A DNA stretch of 64,000 bases from Butyricimonas faecihominis (GCF_033096445.1 NZ_AP028155.1:2485880-2549879), one strand, 5' to 3'; counted from the first letter of the stretch, positions 1 through 10,069 are shown. Notes: generated by a model not told the origin, from the letters alone. Translations and numbers: made by a program.

Positions 1-315
1 CAGTAACTTAGCCGAAACTAGTAAACCATAGTTCAGCAAAAAGAACATCAACATCACCAACAAGTAAATCACAACGATCCTCCACCTTCTCCGGATATTC
101 AAAGCGTAGCTCACGTTCAGCCACGAGCTGATACGCATTGTGAAATACCCTAAAATATTAAATGCAAGAATACAGAACAGACAAGCCCCGAAAGAATACA
201 ACTCTTCCTGTACCAATGGTGAAAAACCGGAATAACTCACTAACAGGAGATATGAAAATACCCCCAACCCGGAAAATAATCCGGCATACAGCAAAATATC
301 CAGTTTCTTAGTCAT
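1..315 (-). CDS. N-terminal part of a membrane sensor protein, probably a LytS-type histidine kinase (partial)
   Basis: The frame is open from the ATG at 313-315 to the window edge (105 codons), so the gene continues outside the window. The visible part is hydrophobic, with three likely membrane segments (about residues 8-27, 38-60 and 80-103) separated by a basic stretch rich in Arg (about 73-79). It starts 36 bases after the TolC gene on the same strand, so it is probably the last visible member of the efflux operon. Membrane segments of this kind resemble the sensor part of Bacteroidota LytS/YehU-like kinases, which often follow RND operons, but the kinase domain is not in the window, so the function is inferred. 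Confidence 0.6.
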   Translation of the reverse strand, partial: MTKKLDILLYAGLFSGLGVFSYLLLVSYSGFSPLVQEELYSFGACLFCILAFNILGYFTMRISSWLNVSYALNIRRRWRIVVIYLLVMLMFFLLNYGLLVSAKLL

Positions 316-351
316 ATTATACTCCAATCTATTCAGCAAAGTTAGTCTAAT

Positions 352-1647
352 TTACAAAGATTCGTACGCGTTCAAGGCTTTTATTAACCCGGAATAATAG
401 CTCTGCGCCTCCGTTTTAGCCTGCACGTAATTAAGTTGCGAATTCTCCCGATAGGTCTGAGCATCGATCACTTCCAATATAGACGTTTTTCCCTCCCCAT
501 ACCGCTCCAACGCTTTCGTCTCATTTTCTTTGGCCTTCTCCAACGAATTTCCCGTCAATTTCACCTGTTCCAGTGCCTGTAACAAATTCAGCCGTGCCGT
601 CTGTACTTCCAGTGCCACGTTGTCTTTCACCCGGTTCAACTGATCGGAAGCCATACCGACTTGCCCCCGGGAAGCTCTCTTCTCACTTCGCCGCTTTCCC
701 CACTCAAACACCGGGATGGATACTTTCGCATACGCCACGTAATTCGGGTCCATATCCGTGCGGAAATTATACCCCGGAGAAGAATAACTCCCGTCAACCC
801 CGACATAGACCTGTGGCTTATACTGCGCATCATTCAATCGCAACGCACTTTCCGCCATCCTCACCTGTTCCTCGGCCATCCTGATCTCCGGCCGATTACT
901 CCCGTTTCCCCGAAGAACCGAATCCTCAACCAGCAATAAAGGAACATTCTCTTCTATCATGGTCGGGTTAGACAACTCCAACCCGATAATCGAATTTAAA
1001 GCCATACGCCCCGTCTCGAAATTACTCTTTGCTTGCAACAGACGGTACTCCGCCTCGTTCAGTTGCACCTCCGCCATCAATAAATCCTGCGGGTCCACCA
1101 ACCCGGCATCCACTCTCTCCCGGATCGTTTTTACCAACGAGGACATCGAATTTCGAAAATCCGTGGCCACGCCCACGATCTCCTGCCGGGCCACCGTGTT
1201 CCAATACTGAATATCCGTCTGGTAACACACGGCATTCTTCACCACCTCCGCCTGTTGTGCCGCCACGGCTTGCCGTGACTGGGCCATCCGAATCGATTCA
1301 AGCACCCATCCCCCGGTATAAAGCGGTTGCATGAGCGACATCGACACCCCGTATTTCATATTTTTTCCCTTAAACCCCACGGAACGTCCCAACGAAGGCA
1401 CATCTACCGATAGTTCCATGGGATTTCCCGTGTACTGAAAATTTCCTCCCGCCTCCACTTTCGGCTTCAAATCGGCACGGGCGGATTTCTCCAGTTCCAT
1501 ACTCACCGAAATATTCTTTTCCGCAGCCTTGAGATCATGGTTATATTCCAAAGCCATGTTCCGGTATTTCTCAAGAAGAGAGCTTTGTTGGGCGGACACG
1601 GTAAACGCACCCGCCAGCATACAACCTAATACAAATATCTTTTTCAT
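352..1647 (-). CDS. TolC-family outer-membrane efflux protein
   Basis: This 431-residue protein has a Sec signal peptide ending near residue 20 (SAQ) and two repeated alpha-helical OEP halves, the usual TolC build and length. It would form the outer-membrane and periplasmic tunnel of a tripartite pump. Its ATG overlaps the stop of the RND gene by four bases (ATGA), which indicates translational coupling. The adaptor lies further upstream on the same strand. Long helical stretches rich in Ala, Glu and Gln are visible in both halves. The substrate cannot be told from sequence. Confidence 0.93.
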   Translation of the reverse strand: MKKIFVLGCMLAGAFTVSAQQSSLLEKYRNMALEYNHDLKAAEKNISVSMELEKSARADLKPKVEAGGNFQYTGNPMELSVDVPSLGRSVGFKGKNMKYGVSMSLMQPLYTGGWVLESIRMAQSRQAVAAQQAEVVKNAVCYQTDIQYWNTVARQEIVGVATDFRNSMSSLVKTIRERVDAGLVDPQDLLMAEVQLNEAEYRLLQAKSNFETGRMALNSIIGLELSNPTMIEENVPLLLVEDSVLRGNGSNRPEIRMAEEQVRMAESALRLNDAQYKPQVYVGVDGSYSSPGYNFRTDMDPNYVAYAKVSIPVFEWGKRRSEKRASRGQVGMASDQLNRVKDNVALEVQTARLNLLQALEQVKLTGNSLEKAKENETKALERYGEGKTSILEVIDAQTYRENSQLNYVQAKTEAQSYYSGLIKALNAYESL

Positions 1648-4600
1648 CGTTGATTTTCTTTTACATTATAAAATATAGCATAAAGAGCCGGGGTAACAAA
1701 CAGCGTCAATAGCGTGGCAAATGTCAACCCGAAAATAATCGTGGCTGCCATCCCCCCGAAAGCAATATCAAACAACAAAGGAACCATCCCGAAGATCGTG
1801 GTTGTTGCAGCCATCAAAACCGGACGGGTACGTACAACCGTGGCCTCCACGATACAAGTGTACAAGTCCACCCCGTTCCCGTGCTGCACGTTGATCTCAT
1901 CAATCAACACAATCACGTTTTTAATAATCATACCCAATAATCCCAGCCATCCCGCGATAGGGAAGAACCCGAAATCAAATCCCGTGAGCAACATCCCGAC
2001 AGCCACGCCAATCAGTGACAAAGGTAACACGCAAAGAATAATGATTGGTTGCCGGAAGTTTCCGAACAAGGCCACCAGAATGACAACAAGCAACAGGAAT
2101 GCCAACGGGAAATACATCACGATGGCCTGTATGGCCTCCTTTTGATCCTTGAATTGAGCATCCCAAAAGAATGTATATCCCTCAGGGAGTTGTATTTTCT
2201 CAACTTCTGCCCGAATCTCCCCGTGTACTTCCGCCATAGTAGTACCCGGTTTCACCCCGCACATGGCGGCCATGGACAACTGCCGATTGTACGTCCGTAC
2301 CTGTGGGAACTCCCACGTGGTTTCAATCCGTTCCGTCACTTGCGACAGAGGGGCAGAATTCACCCCATTCCACACGGAGAAATTACCCAAAGCCTCGGCA
2401 TTCGTAATATTCACCCCGGCAGATTTCAACAACACGGGTACCTTCTTCTCGTCATCCCGATACACGCCAACCGTCAACCCGTCTTGAATGGATTTCACCG
2501 ACTGCATCATATCCGCCTTCGTGATCCCCAAGGCCCCGGCCTTCACGGGATCATACACCGGACGAATCATCATCGCCATACTTCCCCACTCGTTACGGGC
2601 ATCCGCCACTTTCGGATTGCGACGCATAATATCCACGGCAACACCCACCAAAGAATCCAACACCGCCGGGTCCGGTCCCAGAAAACGAGCTTCAATCAAC
2701 GCCTCGTTCAACGGACTCAATTCGAAACTATTCACCTTGATAAACGCCTCTGGGTATTTCGCCGGGAGAGAATCTTGTAACACGGCATGTAGCTGACGGG
2801 ATTCCGACGATGTTCTACATTTTATCAATAATTGAGCATAATTGGACTGGGGCCCGAATGACACGTTCGATAAATAATATCGTGGTGGAGTTCGCCCCAC
2901 AAAAGCCGACACCATCTCCATCTCGTGATAAGTGCTGACATAATCAGCCATATCGTCCGCCACCCGGTCAGTTTCTTCAATACGGGTCCCTTCCGGCAAC
3001 CACATATCGACCGTGAAATATTGTTTATCCAACGAAGGCACGAAAACTTTCGGGATAAACCGGAAACTCCACGCCGACACGCAAAGCATAACCACAAGAC
3101 AACCCACCACCACATATTTATGACGGATCACCACCCGTAACGAGCGTCGGAAACGATCATACCATTTACCAGTAAACAACTCTGCCGTCAACTCGTCCGG
3201 ACGTGGACGACGCACGAATTCCTGTATGAAGAACGGCGTTTGCGTGAGGGCAAATACCCAACTAAATATCAATGACACCCCGATCACAACAACCATCGAA
3301 GACAGCAATTCCCCCGTAATATGCGGTGAATAATAAATTGGCATAAAAGTCAGGATAGCAATAACCGTTGCGGCTAATAATGGCAAAGCCGTCGCAGAAC
3401 AAGCCCTCATAATGGCCATCCGCTTGCGCATCCCCCGTTGCATATTCACCAATGCGGAGTCCGATACCACGATCGCATTATCCACCAGCATACCCATGGC
3501 AATGATAATCGCGGCCAAAGACATACGCTGCAAGGCAATCCCGTCAGCAAACATCACGATCAACGTGGCGAAAATGGAAAACACCAACCCACTGCCAATT
3601 AACAACCCGTTTTTAAAACCGATAAAGAAGAGCAATATCGCCACGACAGTCAGCACGGAAACGATTAGGTTGACAATGAACCCCCGATTTGCCACGGCAG
3701 ACTCGTACCCTTGATCATAAATGCAGGAAAGAGCATATCCTTCAGGCATCTCGGATGTAAACCAATCTATCTTTTCTTTTACCGCATCGGCCATATCCAC
3801 CACGTTCCCCTTCGGAACCGTAGAAATAGCAATACCAATAGCGGGTTCCCCGTTCACACGCATCATATTGGAAGCCGGAGTCTGATAGGCTTCCTCGATT
3901 TCGGCAATATCCGCCAGCCGGAAATGCTCCCCGCCTTTAGAAACAATGGTCAGATTCCGAATGTCATCCAACGAATAGAAATTCCCGGTTGACTCGATAC
4001 GCACCCGATTCTCCCCGACATCTATCCCCCCGGCATCCACCACTTTATTCTGTCCCTCGAAAGCACGGGCAATATCCGCGGTCGTGATACCGCTAAGTGC
4101 CATCACCGAAGGACTGATTTTCACATCAATCGTCGGGGTCTGTACCCCGTATATCTCGACCTTGGCAACATCCTTCACCTTAAGAATCTCATTCTTGATC
4201 AACTTCGCCTGATCCTCCAGTTCCCGGTAGGTATGTCCCATTCCTGTCAGCCCATAGAAAACACCCAGCACATCCCCGAAATCATCATTCACGACAGAAG
4301 GCCCCGCTCCTGCCGGTAGTTTTCCCTGTACATCACTCACTTTTCTCCGGAGTTTATCCCAAAGTTGCTGCATCTCATCCGCCCGGATCTCTTTCTTCAC
4401 GTAAACCGTGATTTTTGACAGCCCGGCCCGATTCTCCGTCTTCAAATAATAGAGCTCCCCCAACGACTGTATGGATTCCTCCAACACGTCGGTCACCTGC
4501 GTCTGCACTTCCGATGGAGAGGCTCCCGGATAAGGGGTAAGCACCAAAGCCTGTTTGATCGTGAACGGGGCATCTTCCAGTTTCCCCATTTTCACGTAAG

Positions 4601-4682
4601 CGAACAATCCCCCTAACAGCACAAGCAAAAGCAACAGGATGGTCAGAGACTTTTTCTGTAAAAAATATTTAACCAGTTTCAT
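1644..4682 (-). CDS. Efflux RND transporter, inner-membrane permease
   Basis: At 1012 residues this is the normal length for an AcrB-type RND permease. It has a first membrane helix near residues 12-30, a large periplasmic porter domain, a helix cluster at about 335-480, a second porter domain and a terminal helix cluster at about 860-1000. The fourth helix carries LVDNAIVV, with D401 and N402 where AcrB has two Asp; a Lys in the late helix motif MIIKNVIVL matches the AcrB proton-relay Lys. The gene lies between the adaptor (62 bases upstream) and TolC (overlapping). It would exchange protons for an unknown drug or lipid-like substrate. Confidence 0.94.
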   Translation of the reverse strand: MKLVKYFLQKKSLTILLLLLVLLGGLFAYVKMGKLEDAPFTIKQALVLTPYPGASPSEVQTQVTDVLEESIQSLGELYYLKTENRAGLSKITVYVKKEIRADEMQQLWDKLRRKVSDVQGKLPAGAGPSVVNDDFGDVLGVFYGLTGMGHTYRELEDQAKLIKNEILKVKDVAKVEIYGVQTPTIDVKISPSVMALSGITTADIARAFEGQNKVVDAGGIDVGENRVRIESTGNFYSLDDIRNLTIVSKGGEHFRLADIAEIEEAYQTPASNMMRVNGEPAIGIAISTVPKGNVVDMADAVKEKIDWFTSEMPEGYALSCIYDQGYESAVANRGFIVNLIVSVLTVVAILLFFIGFKNGLLIGSGLVFSIFATLIVMFADGIALQRMSLAAIIIAMGMLVDNAIVVSDSALVNMQRGMRKRMAIMRACSATALPLLAATVIAILTFMPIYYSPHITGELLSSMVVVIGVSLIFSWVFALTQTPFFIQEFVRRPRPDELTAELFTGKWYDRFRRSLRVVIRHKYVVVGCLVVMLCVSAWSFRFIPKVFVPSLDKQYFTVDMWLPEGTRIEETDRVADDMADYVSTYHEMEMVSAFVGRTPPRYYLSNVSFGPQSNYAQLLIKCRTSSESRQLHAVLQDSLPAKYPEAFIKVNSFELSPLNEALIEARFLGPDPAVLDSLVGVAVDIMRRNPKVADARNEWGSMAMMIRPVYDPVKAGALGITKADMMQSVKSIQDGLTVGVYRDDEKKVPVLLKSAGVNITNAEALGNFSVWNGVNSAPLSQVTERIETTWEFPQVRTYNRQLSMAAMCGVKPGTTMAEVHGEIRAEVEKIQLPEGYTFFWDAQFKDQKEAIQAIVMYFPLAFLLLVVILVALFGNFRQPIIILCVLPLSLIGVAVGMLLTGFDFGFFPIAGWLGLLGMIIKNVIVLIDEINVQHGNGVDLYTCIVEATVVRTRPVLMAATTTIFGMVPLLFDIAFGGMAATIIFGLTFATLLTLFVTPALYAIFYNVKENQR

Positions 4683-4744
4683 GATAACATTCTTTTTAGC
4701 GAGTAATATCTTCCCTTAAAAAGGGCTATAACGAACCGAATCCA

Positions 4745-5806
4745 TTAAATACGTTTCTCGTCAGCCACTTGCACCGCCATATTCTCCGACAAAAAACGAA
4801 GTCCGCTCACGACAATTGTCTCTCCCGCTTCCAACCCGTCCACAACGGCGATCTCTCCTCCCGGCAACAATGTCCCTAAAGTCACGTTTTTTCGGCTTAC
4901 CCGGTTCCCATCGGCATTCAGCGTCCAGACATAATCGCCAACCACCGGGCGATGACAGACGGCCTTCTGCGGGACAATCACACCCGCCTGTTGCAAAGCG
5001 CCATCCGAGCGCAGGAATAGTTTCCCGGACATACCTGCCGGAAGATGCTCTTCCCGATTCGGCAATAAAGCTGTCAACAGATAAGACAAATTGTTCGAGG
5101 TCGTACTTTTAGAAATCTCTTCTACCTTCGCCTTATAAGTCTTACCGGGCATGGCATCAAATTCCAGTTCAACCTCCCGGACATTCCCTCGTCCGAAAGC
5201 GATCTCCTGTGTCACGTAGGCCTCCAGTTTCAACTGGCCGAGATCAACAAAGGAAATGACAGGTTGAGAGGCTTTCACATCTTGAAACTCCTCGATATAC
5301 ACCTCTCCCACATACCCATCGAAAGGAGCGACCAATCGGGTATCGTTCAACTCATTCATAGCTGTCTCGTAAGCGGTCTTCGCCGAAATATACTCCGCCT
5401 TGGCTTTCTCGAACGTACTTGCTGAAACGTTATTTTTCCGGTAAAGGACTTCGATACGCTCGTATTCGGCCTTCGCCTGATTGTATTGCGCCTCCATACG
5501 TTCCTTTCGGATTCGGAAATCACGAGGATCGATCTCCGCGATCACCTCTCCCCGTTTATAATACGTTCCGGCATACACCTCAAACCGCTTGATCGGTCCT
5601 CCTACCCGGAAGGACAATTCCGAAGTACGGAAAGGCTTCGATATAAAAGAAAATTCTTTCTGATCTCCCTCGGAAGGCTTCACAGCTTGTGTCACTCGGA
5701 CCACCATTCCCTGTTGACGGTCCTTTTGTTCAGCATCTTTACATGAAAGTAACATCATGCAAAAACATAGTAATATTCCAAAATTCCCTGTTGTTTTCAT
5801 TTTCAT
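4745..5806 (-). CDS. Efflux RND periplasmic adaptor (membrane-fusion protein), lipoprotein
   Basis: This 353-residue protein begins with a lipoprotein signal whose lipobox is LLSC (Cys22). It then shows the HlyD/AcrA order: lipoyl-like segment (about 75-100), helical hairpin (about 100-155), second lipoyl half ending near the DGYVGEV motif, beta-barrel and membrane-proximal domain. It would link the RND pump to TolC. It is the first gene of the operon. A TAnnTTTG-like box on the minus strand (CAAAAATA at 5824-5831) lies just upstream, but without a clear -33 element. Confidence 0.93.
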   Translation of the reverse strand: MKMKTTGNFGILLCFCMMLLSCKDAEQKDRQQGMVVRVTQAVKPSEGDQKEFSFISKPFRTSELSFRVGGPIKRFEVYAGTYYKRGEVIAEIDPRDFRIRKERMEAQYNQAKAEYERIEVLYRKNNVSASTFEKAKAEYISAKTAYETAMNELNDTRLVAPFDGYVGEVYIEEFQDVKASQPVISFVDLGQLKLEAYVTQEIAFGRGNVREVELEFDAMPGKTYKAKVEEISKSTTSNNLSYLLTALLPNREEHLPAGMSGKLFLRSDGALQQAGVIVPQKAVCHRPVVGDYVWTLNADGNRVSRKNVTLGTLLPGGEIAVVDGLEAGETIVVSGLRFLSENMAVQVADEKRI

Positions 5807-5938
5807 ATTTTTTTGTTCTGAAACAAAAATAACAGGGGGAGCCGTACCGAACCGACTTTATTTTCCCCAAGCCGGGAAATCCGTAACCGAAACAGGAATA
5901 GAAAAGATGAAGTCTCCACCGGAATAAACAAAAATTCC

Positions 5939-5946
5939 TATCTTTG
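5939..5946 (+). promoter_or_regulatory. Possible -7 promoter box for the YjbR-family gene
   Basis: TATCTTTG fits the Bacteroidota -7 consensus TAnnTTTG and lies 19 bases before the start codon. No TTTG is visible at the -33 position, so support is partial. Confidence 0.4.
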
Positions 5947-5965
5947 TGGAAATAACATCAATTTT

Positions 5966-6349
5966 ATGGACATCGTAGAACTCCGGGAGCTATGCCTCTC
6001 TTTTCCTCACACGACCGAAGAATTTCCTTTTGACGAAACCACGTTAGTCTTTAAGGTTTTCAACAAAATGTTTTGCTGCACGGACATCATGCCATTCGAA
6101 TGGATTGCCGTGAAATGTGACCCGGACTGGGCCATCGAATTACGGGAAAAATACCCGGAGATCACTTCTGCCTACCACTTCAACAAGAAATACTGGAACG
6201 GGATAAATATGCACGGCACCCTGTCCGACAAGTTCATTGAAGAACTCATTGAACACTCGTACCGGGAAGTTATCCAAAAACTTCCGAAAAGCTTTGTAAA
6301 AGAGAATTTCCCGGAGTTTTCACTCACGGAATCCAATCGGGGGAAATAA
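5966..6349 (+). CDS. YjbR/MmcQ family protein
   Basis: This 127-residue protein matches the small, single-domain YjbR (CyaY-like fold) family in length and in its conserved features: an N-terminal helix ending in SFPHTTEEFPF, a central strand pair around WIAVKCDPD, and the YHFNKKYWNGI segment. Family members are annotated as DNA-binding on structural similarity; the true role is unknown. It is a single plus-strand gene between two minus-strand operons. Its stop codon is embedded in the long hairpin that separates it from the convergent TlpA gene. Confidence 0.88.
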   Translation: MDIVELRELCLSFPHTTEEFPFDETTLVFKVFNKMFCCTDIMPFEWIAVKCDPDWAIELREKYPEITSAYHFNKKYWNGINMHGTLSDKFIEELIEHSYREVIQKLPKSFVKENFPEFSLTESNRGK

Positions 6350-6396
6350 TTACAAGAATGGGACCCGGCAACTGGGTCCCATTCTTGTAATTATTT
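6344..6396. terminator. Bidirectional intrinsic terminator with a 23-bp perfect stem
   Basis: The left arm (6344-6366) and right arm (6374-6396) are perfectly complementary over 23 bases, with a seven-base loop. The stem holds the stop codons of both convergent genes (TAA at 6347-6349 on plus; 6391-6393 on minus). An AT-rich base and a GC-rich tip give a U-rich tail in either direction. Confidence 0.85.
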
Positions 6397-7743
6397 CTGA
6401 AGTTCACTCTCGATCATTTTCTGTAAAGAAGGATCGGAAGGACGTGGAGCTTGAGATTCCACGATACTGCCATCCTTGGCAAAAACCATAAAGCGGGGAA
6501 TACCCGTAATCTTATAATCTTTCGTTATCTTACTCCATCCATCGGCAAACAATTGAACCCCGGGCAATTGCTCATCTACCAAGAATTTTTTCCATTTCTC
6601 GTAATTCTTCTTCTCGTCAACAGATACCCCGATAAAAACAACATCCTTACCTTCCATCGCTTTCTCCAGTTTCTTCAAGTGCGGTAATTCTCCCCGACAA
6701 GGCGAACACCAAGTTGCCCATACATCAACCACGACTACTTTCCCCTTATAGTCGGACAAAGAGTGCATATTACCTTCGGCATCCGGATAGGCAAAATCTA
6801 TTGCTTTCTCCCCCTTCTTGGCCTCGTAGAGGGCAGAAGCCTTAGCTTCCAACTCTTTCAATTGCTCGGCATCCACATATTTTTTAGCTTCCTCCATAAA
6901 CTCCAAATATTCGAAATAAGAACGCCCGAAACCTTTCGCCTGATTCACGACCAACTCACCCTGCAATTTCTTACTGGGGATGACAGATAGAGCCTCCTGT
7001 AACTCTCCCCCTCTTTTCCCATTCTCCAAACAATAAAACATCATGTACGATTTCAAGAGTTTCATTCCATCAGGCATTTCCAAAACCCTCTCATCCGTAA
7101 ACTTATTTTTATCCGTAATGGTACTATAATAGGCGATACGCTGTTCTTTAGAAGGATGCTTGGAACGCGGGGTATAAATAAAATTCAATGCAAACCGATC
7201 CAACTCGCAGCCGACAAAATATTTCATCAATTCGTTGAAACGAGTATTTTTCGTTTTAATACTCTTGCAAAACGGTTCTGTCTTTGCAAGTAAGGCTTCA
7301 AAGTCCGGGAAAAAATCTTCATACGTACTATTACGTACCCGCATGAAATATGTCGATTTTTCACACACCCGTTTAGAAAGATTTACCCACTCATACAACA
7401 CCTTATTCTCAGCCGTATTATGTTTACCCGTCAGATACACCGTATCTTTATCCATAAAAAGTGAAACGGCATCCCCCGCTTTCAGATAAAGCGGGTATTC
7501 ATAAAGCCTACCATCCCCCACGACATAAAAACCTTCGTATTTCGGGATAAAACTAAAACCATAATAACCATTTTGGTTATAAGAAGCACTTGCCAGCACT
7601 TTTTTCTCTCCTTTATCCACTCCGAACAACTGAATAGTCGTTCCTACCCCTTCTCCGACACTACATTCCACAGTTACCGGTTTCTGGGCGTGTAGCACCC
7701 CAGAAACCAGCAAACAAACAATCAATCCTAATTTTATTTTCAT
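6391..7743 (-). CDS. TlpA-family thiol-disulfide protein, last gene of locus A
   Basis: This 450-residue periplasmic protein has a signal peptide (cleavage near residue 19, LHAQ), an N-terminal beta-rich region like DUF4369 (about 22-110), a helical middle, and a C-terminal redoxin domain (about 310-450). The active site is WATWCSPC (Cys346 and Cys349), with a downstream cis-Pro in TGIPRFM. Such proteins act as periplasmic thiol reductants or oxidoreductases. It follows the PKD-like lipoprotein by 10 bases, so it is co-transcribed with the SusCD pair. The partner substrate is not known. Confidence 0.9.
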   Translation of the reverse strand: MKIKLGLIVCLLVSGVLHAQKPVTVECSVGEGVGTTIQLFGVDKGEKKVLASASYNQNGYYGFSFIPKYEGFYVVGDGRLYEYPLYLKAGDAVSLFMDKDTVYLTGKHNTAENKVLYEWVNLSKRVCEKSTYFMRVRNSTYEDFFPDFEALLAKTEPFCKSIKTKNTRFNELMKYFVGCELDRFALNFIYTPRSKHPSKEQRIAYYSTITDKNKFTDERVLEMPDGMKLLKSYMMFYCLENGKRGGELQEALSVIPSKKLQGELVVNQAKGFGRSYFEYLEFMEEAKKYVDAEQLKELEAKASALYEAKKGEKAIDFAYPDAEGNMHSLSDYKGKVVVVDVWATWCSPCRGELPHLKKLEKAMEGKDVVFIGVSVDEKKNYEKWKKFLVDEQLPGVQLFADGWSKITKDYKITGIPRFMVFAKDGSIVESQAPRPSDPSLQKMIESELQK

Positions 7744-7753
7744 ATCAATAATA

Positions 7754-9232
7754 TTACCAATAAGTTATACATTTTACAGCACCTTCCGTGTCAATCACTT
7801 CCTCTACGGTCAAATTACGGCTATCGGTACTCTCCGGAGTAAGCCGATACACTTTTCCGCCATTCGCCTCGCTATAAGTTGCAACAAAAATATTCGAACT
7901 ATAATCACCACTCGTAACTACATTCAAAGAAACGATAGCATCAAAACTCACATCCGGTACATTAACTTCTACACATTCATCAATTCCTTTTCGGTAAGTA
8001 TATAGCTTATTACCAACAGAGAAATACAAGAAACCGTTCATCCAATCAATAACCGTGTATTCAGCCCCCTCGATCATGGCTGCATTACCTTTCAACTCTT
8101 CCATTTGATCCAAATGTCCCTTGAACGTACCCGTCGGATTTTCTTCTATGCTAAACTGACAACGCTGATATTTCCCATCCTCATCTTTCACAATTGCTAC
8201 TGTCCCCTCATTCGTCACCCGTTGCATGTACAACAAATCCGAATTCGGAAGTGCCGACTCGTCATTCATGTCATAACAGGATTCTGTAACAAATCCACCA
8301 CTCTTCATTGCATAGGACACAAAACGTCCCCGATCCTGATCAAATAAAATTGCCGCATTACTACTAGCACCTCCATAATAAGGAGCAGCCTTGAATTTTT
8401 TATTATTCACATAAGTAACATCAGCCGAAAGAATACTCCTAGAAGTCAAAAGATGCACATTCCCCTCCCCGGTAAAGAAATACATAAATTGATTCGACAA
8501 ATAATACATGGACTTCATAGTATAACTAACCGGCTGGGGTGTCAACATAATCATACGCAACATATTCTTCTCTTCCCATGAAAAATCAGGCATATTCAAC
8601 CAACCGGTAGCCTCTCCGGTAGCCACCCATAGCCTTTTCCCGCCCCAATTCTTGACGTTTGTATAAACGATGGAATTTGCCCCTCCGGACAAATAAGGGA
8701 ATCCCGAACCACTCAACAAACCGGTCCGATGAACCTTATTTCCTTCCGTATCATCTGCATAGATTTCAATATCAACTTTACGGTCTGCATCTTCCGTCAT
8801 AAAGATAAATCCACCTTTCAGTTCCTCGACCACATTCAATTTAAAATCAGTGATCCAAGATACTCCTGTCTTTTTTTCTGTTACCGTATAATTTACCTGA
8901 TAACTAACCCCGCTCGCCAAGTCTATCGTCTCATTCAAATCTTTCTCAGTACTTAACACCACATCTCCATCACCCGTGATAACCTTCCATTCGAAAGTAT
9001 AATCCTCCGGATTAGCGACCTCAGTCTTACCCTCCGTTCCCAAAACTTGTTTTTTCAAGTCGACTTCAAGATACAACACATGACCACGCCCAACCGTCGT
9101 ATCTTTCAATACCTCTGTCAAATCGATATCCTGCACCCAATTATAACTATAATTACCTTTGTCTTCATAGCAAGAATTCAGTACTCCTGCCAACAACAAA
9201 CTTATTAACCCGATATAAATATATTTCAACAT
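7754..9232 (-). CDS. PKD-like family surface lipoprotein of locus A
   Basis: This 492-residue protein has a lipoprotein signal (LNSC, Cys21) followed by YEDKGNY, a start typical of the Bacteroidota PKD-like family found beside SusD and DUF4843 genes. An Ig/PKD-like segment spans about 35-135; the rest looks like a beta-propeller or beta-sandwich with repeated Trp, Tyr and Gly. It is probably a surface-exposed accessory lipoprotein that helps bind the substrate. It sits 12 bases after the DUF4843 gene and 10 before the TlpA gene. Its ligand is unknown. Confidence 0.85.
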   Translation of the reverse strand: MLKYIYIGLISLLLAGVLNSCYEDKGNYSYNWVQDIDLTEVLKDTTVGRGHVLYLEVDLKKQVLGTEGKTEVANPEDYTFEWKVITGDGDVVLSTEKDLNETIDLASGVSYQVNYTVTEKKTGVSWITDFKLNVVEELKGGFIFMTEDADRKVDIEIYADDTEGNKVHRTGLLSGSGFPYLSGGANSIVYTNVKNWGGKRLWVATGEATGWLNMPDFSWEEKNMLRMIMLTPQPVSYTMKSMYYLSNQFMYFFTGEGNVHLLTSRSILSADVTYVNNKKFKAAPYYGGASSNAAILFDQDRGRFVSYAMKSGGFVTESCYDMNDESALPNSDLLYMQRVTNEGTVAIVKDEDGKYQRCQFSIEENPTGTFKGHLDQMEELKGNAAMIEGAEYTVIDWMNGFLYFSVGNKLYTYRKGIDECVEVNVPDVSFDAIVSLNVVTSGDYSSNIFVATYSEANGGKVYRLTPESTDSRNLTVEEVIDTEGAVKCITYW

Positions 9233-9244
9233 ACACTTCTTCCT

Positions 9245-10069
9245 TTAATTGTTTGTATTCAATTCAGATGCAACAGGCCAATCTTCCGGTATCTCCACAC
9301 CGGGGAACGTCATGTATCCCTTATCCGCTTCATTCGTATTTTCCGGATCTTGAGGCATCTGCGTCGGATCTCCGGCCTCTATAATCGCATTCAGGTAATT
9401 GGCGAAATAAACATTCGCTATTAATATTTTATTGCCAATACTACTTTTTATTTCATTATCCGAACTAAACCAATCGGTAGCCTCAAATCCCATTTCCTGA
9501 TTAAAGAAATTAAATTTTGCCTCAGAGAAATATCCCAAAAAAGATTCCATCCACATGGACGGTTTAGTTAGTTTACTCGTAAACATCAACACGTGACGAG
9601 TAACATCGATAGTATCCTTGTCCACAATTTTCTGGGGTATATTTTGCAGGAAATATTCATTGGAAACCAAGCGCAACTCGATAGAAACCGTAGCATCTCC
9701 CAAGCCTTCCCGGTAAATATGAATAGGAATTTCCCCGTACACGCTGTCCTTAGGCAAGATATACTCAGATTGTAACTCGTCATAATTCGTTCCGGCCACA
9801 GCCGTCGCACTCTCAATTTTCACCTTAAATGCACGGTCACGGTCAACCATATCCCCTAAAGCCCTGACAGACAATCTAACAATCGTATCCGGCACATTAT
9901 ACATGGCAAAAGAAAAGACCGTTGTATCCATATACACGTTAGACACACCAGAAGTCACCTTCGGGTAACAGAAATAAATGCTATCCGAACCTTTATACAA
10001 ATCCAATTTGTCTTCTTCACAACTCCAGCAAAGCAAAACAATTCCTAAAAATATCAATATTTGTTTCAT
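9245..10069 (-). CDS. DUF4843 family lipoprotein of locus A
   Basis: The 274-residue product has a lipobox LLCWSC (Cys17) and a short acidic tether (EEDK), then the DUF4843 features: an early YFCYP-like strand, the DTTVFSFA segment, and GTNYDELQ, which recalls the Calx-beta-like GxDY motif. DUF4843 proteins are known as SusCD-linked surface lipoproteins of unknown function. It lies 12 bases from each neighbour, so it is an operon member. The same order (SusD, DUF4843, PKD-like, TlpA) recurs in locus C. Confidence 0.85.
   Translation of the reverse strand: MKQILIFLGIVLLCWSCEEDKLDLYKGSDSIYFCYPKVTSGVSNVYMDTTVFSFAMYNVPDTIVRLSVRALGDMVDRDRAFKVKIESATAVAGTNYDELQSEYILPKDSVYGEIPIHIYREGLGDATVSIELRLVSNEYFLQNIPQKIVDKDTIDVTRHVLMFTSKLTKPSMWMESFLGYFSEAKFNFFNQEMGFEATDWFSSDNEIKSSIGNKILIANVYFANYLNAIIEAGDPTQMPQDPENTNEADKGYMTFPGVEIPEDWPVASELNTNN

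Noticed and set aside
573-1334. Several plus-strand frames opposite the TolC gene
   Set aside because: They are rich in Pro, Arg and Ser as expected for shadow frames, overlap each other, and lie inside a complete TolC-family gene.
3560-3640. Asp-to-Asn change (N402) in the proton-relay helix of the RND pump as a sign of a dead transporter
   Set aside because: I recall LVDN at this position in many intact RND permeases, and the relay Lys is present, so it is not good evidence of inactivity.
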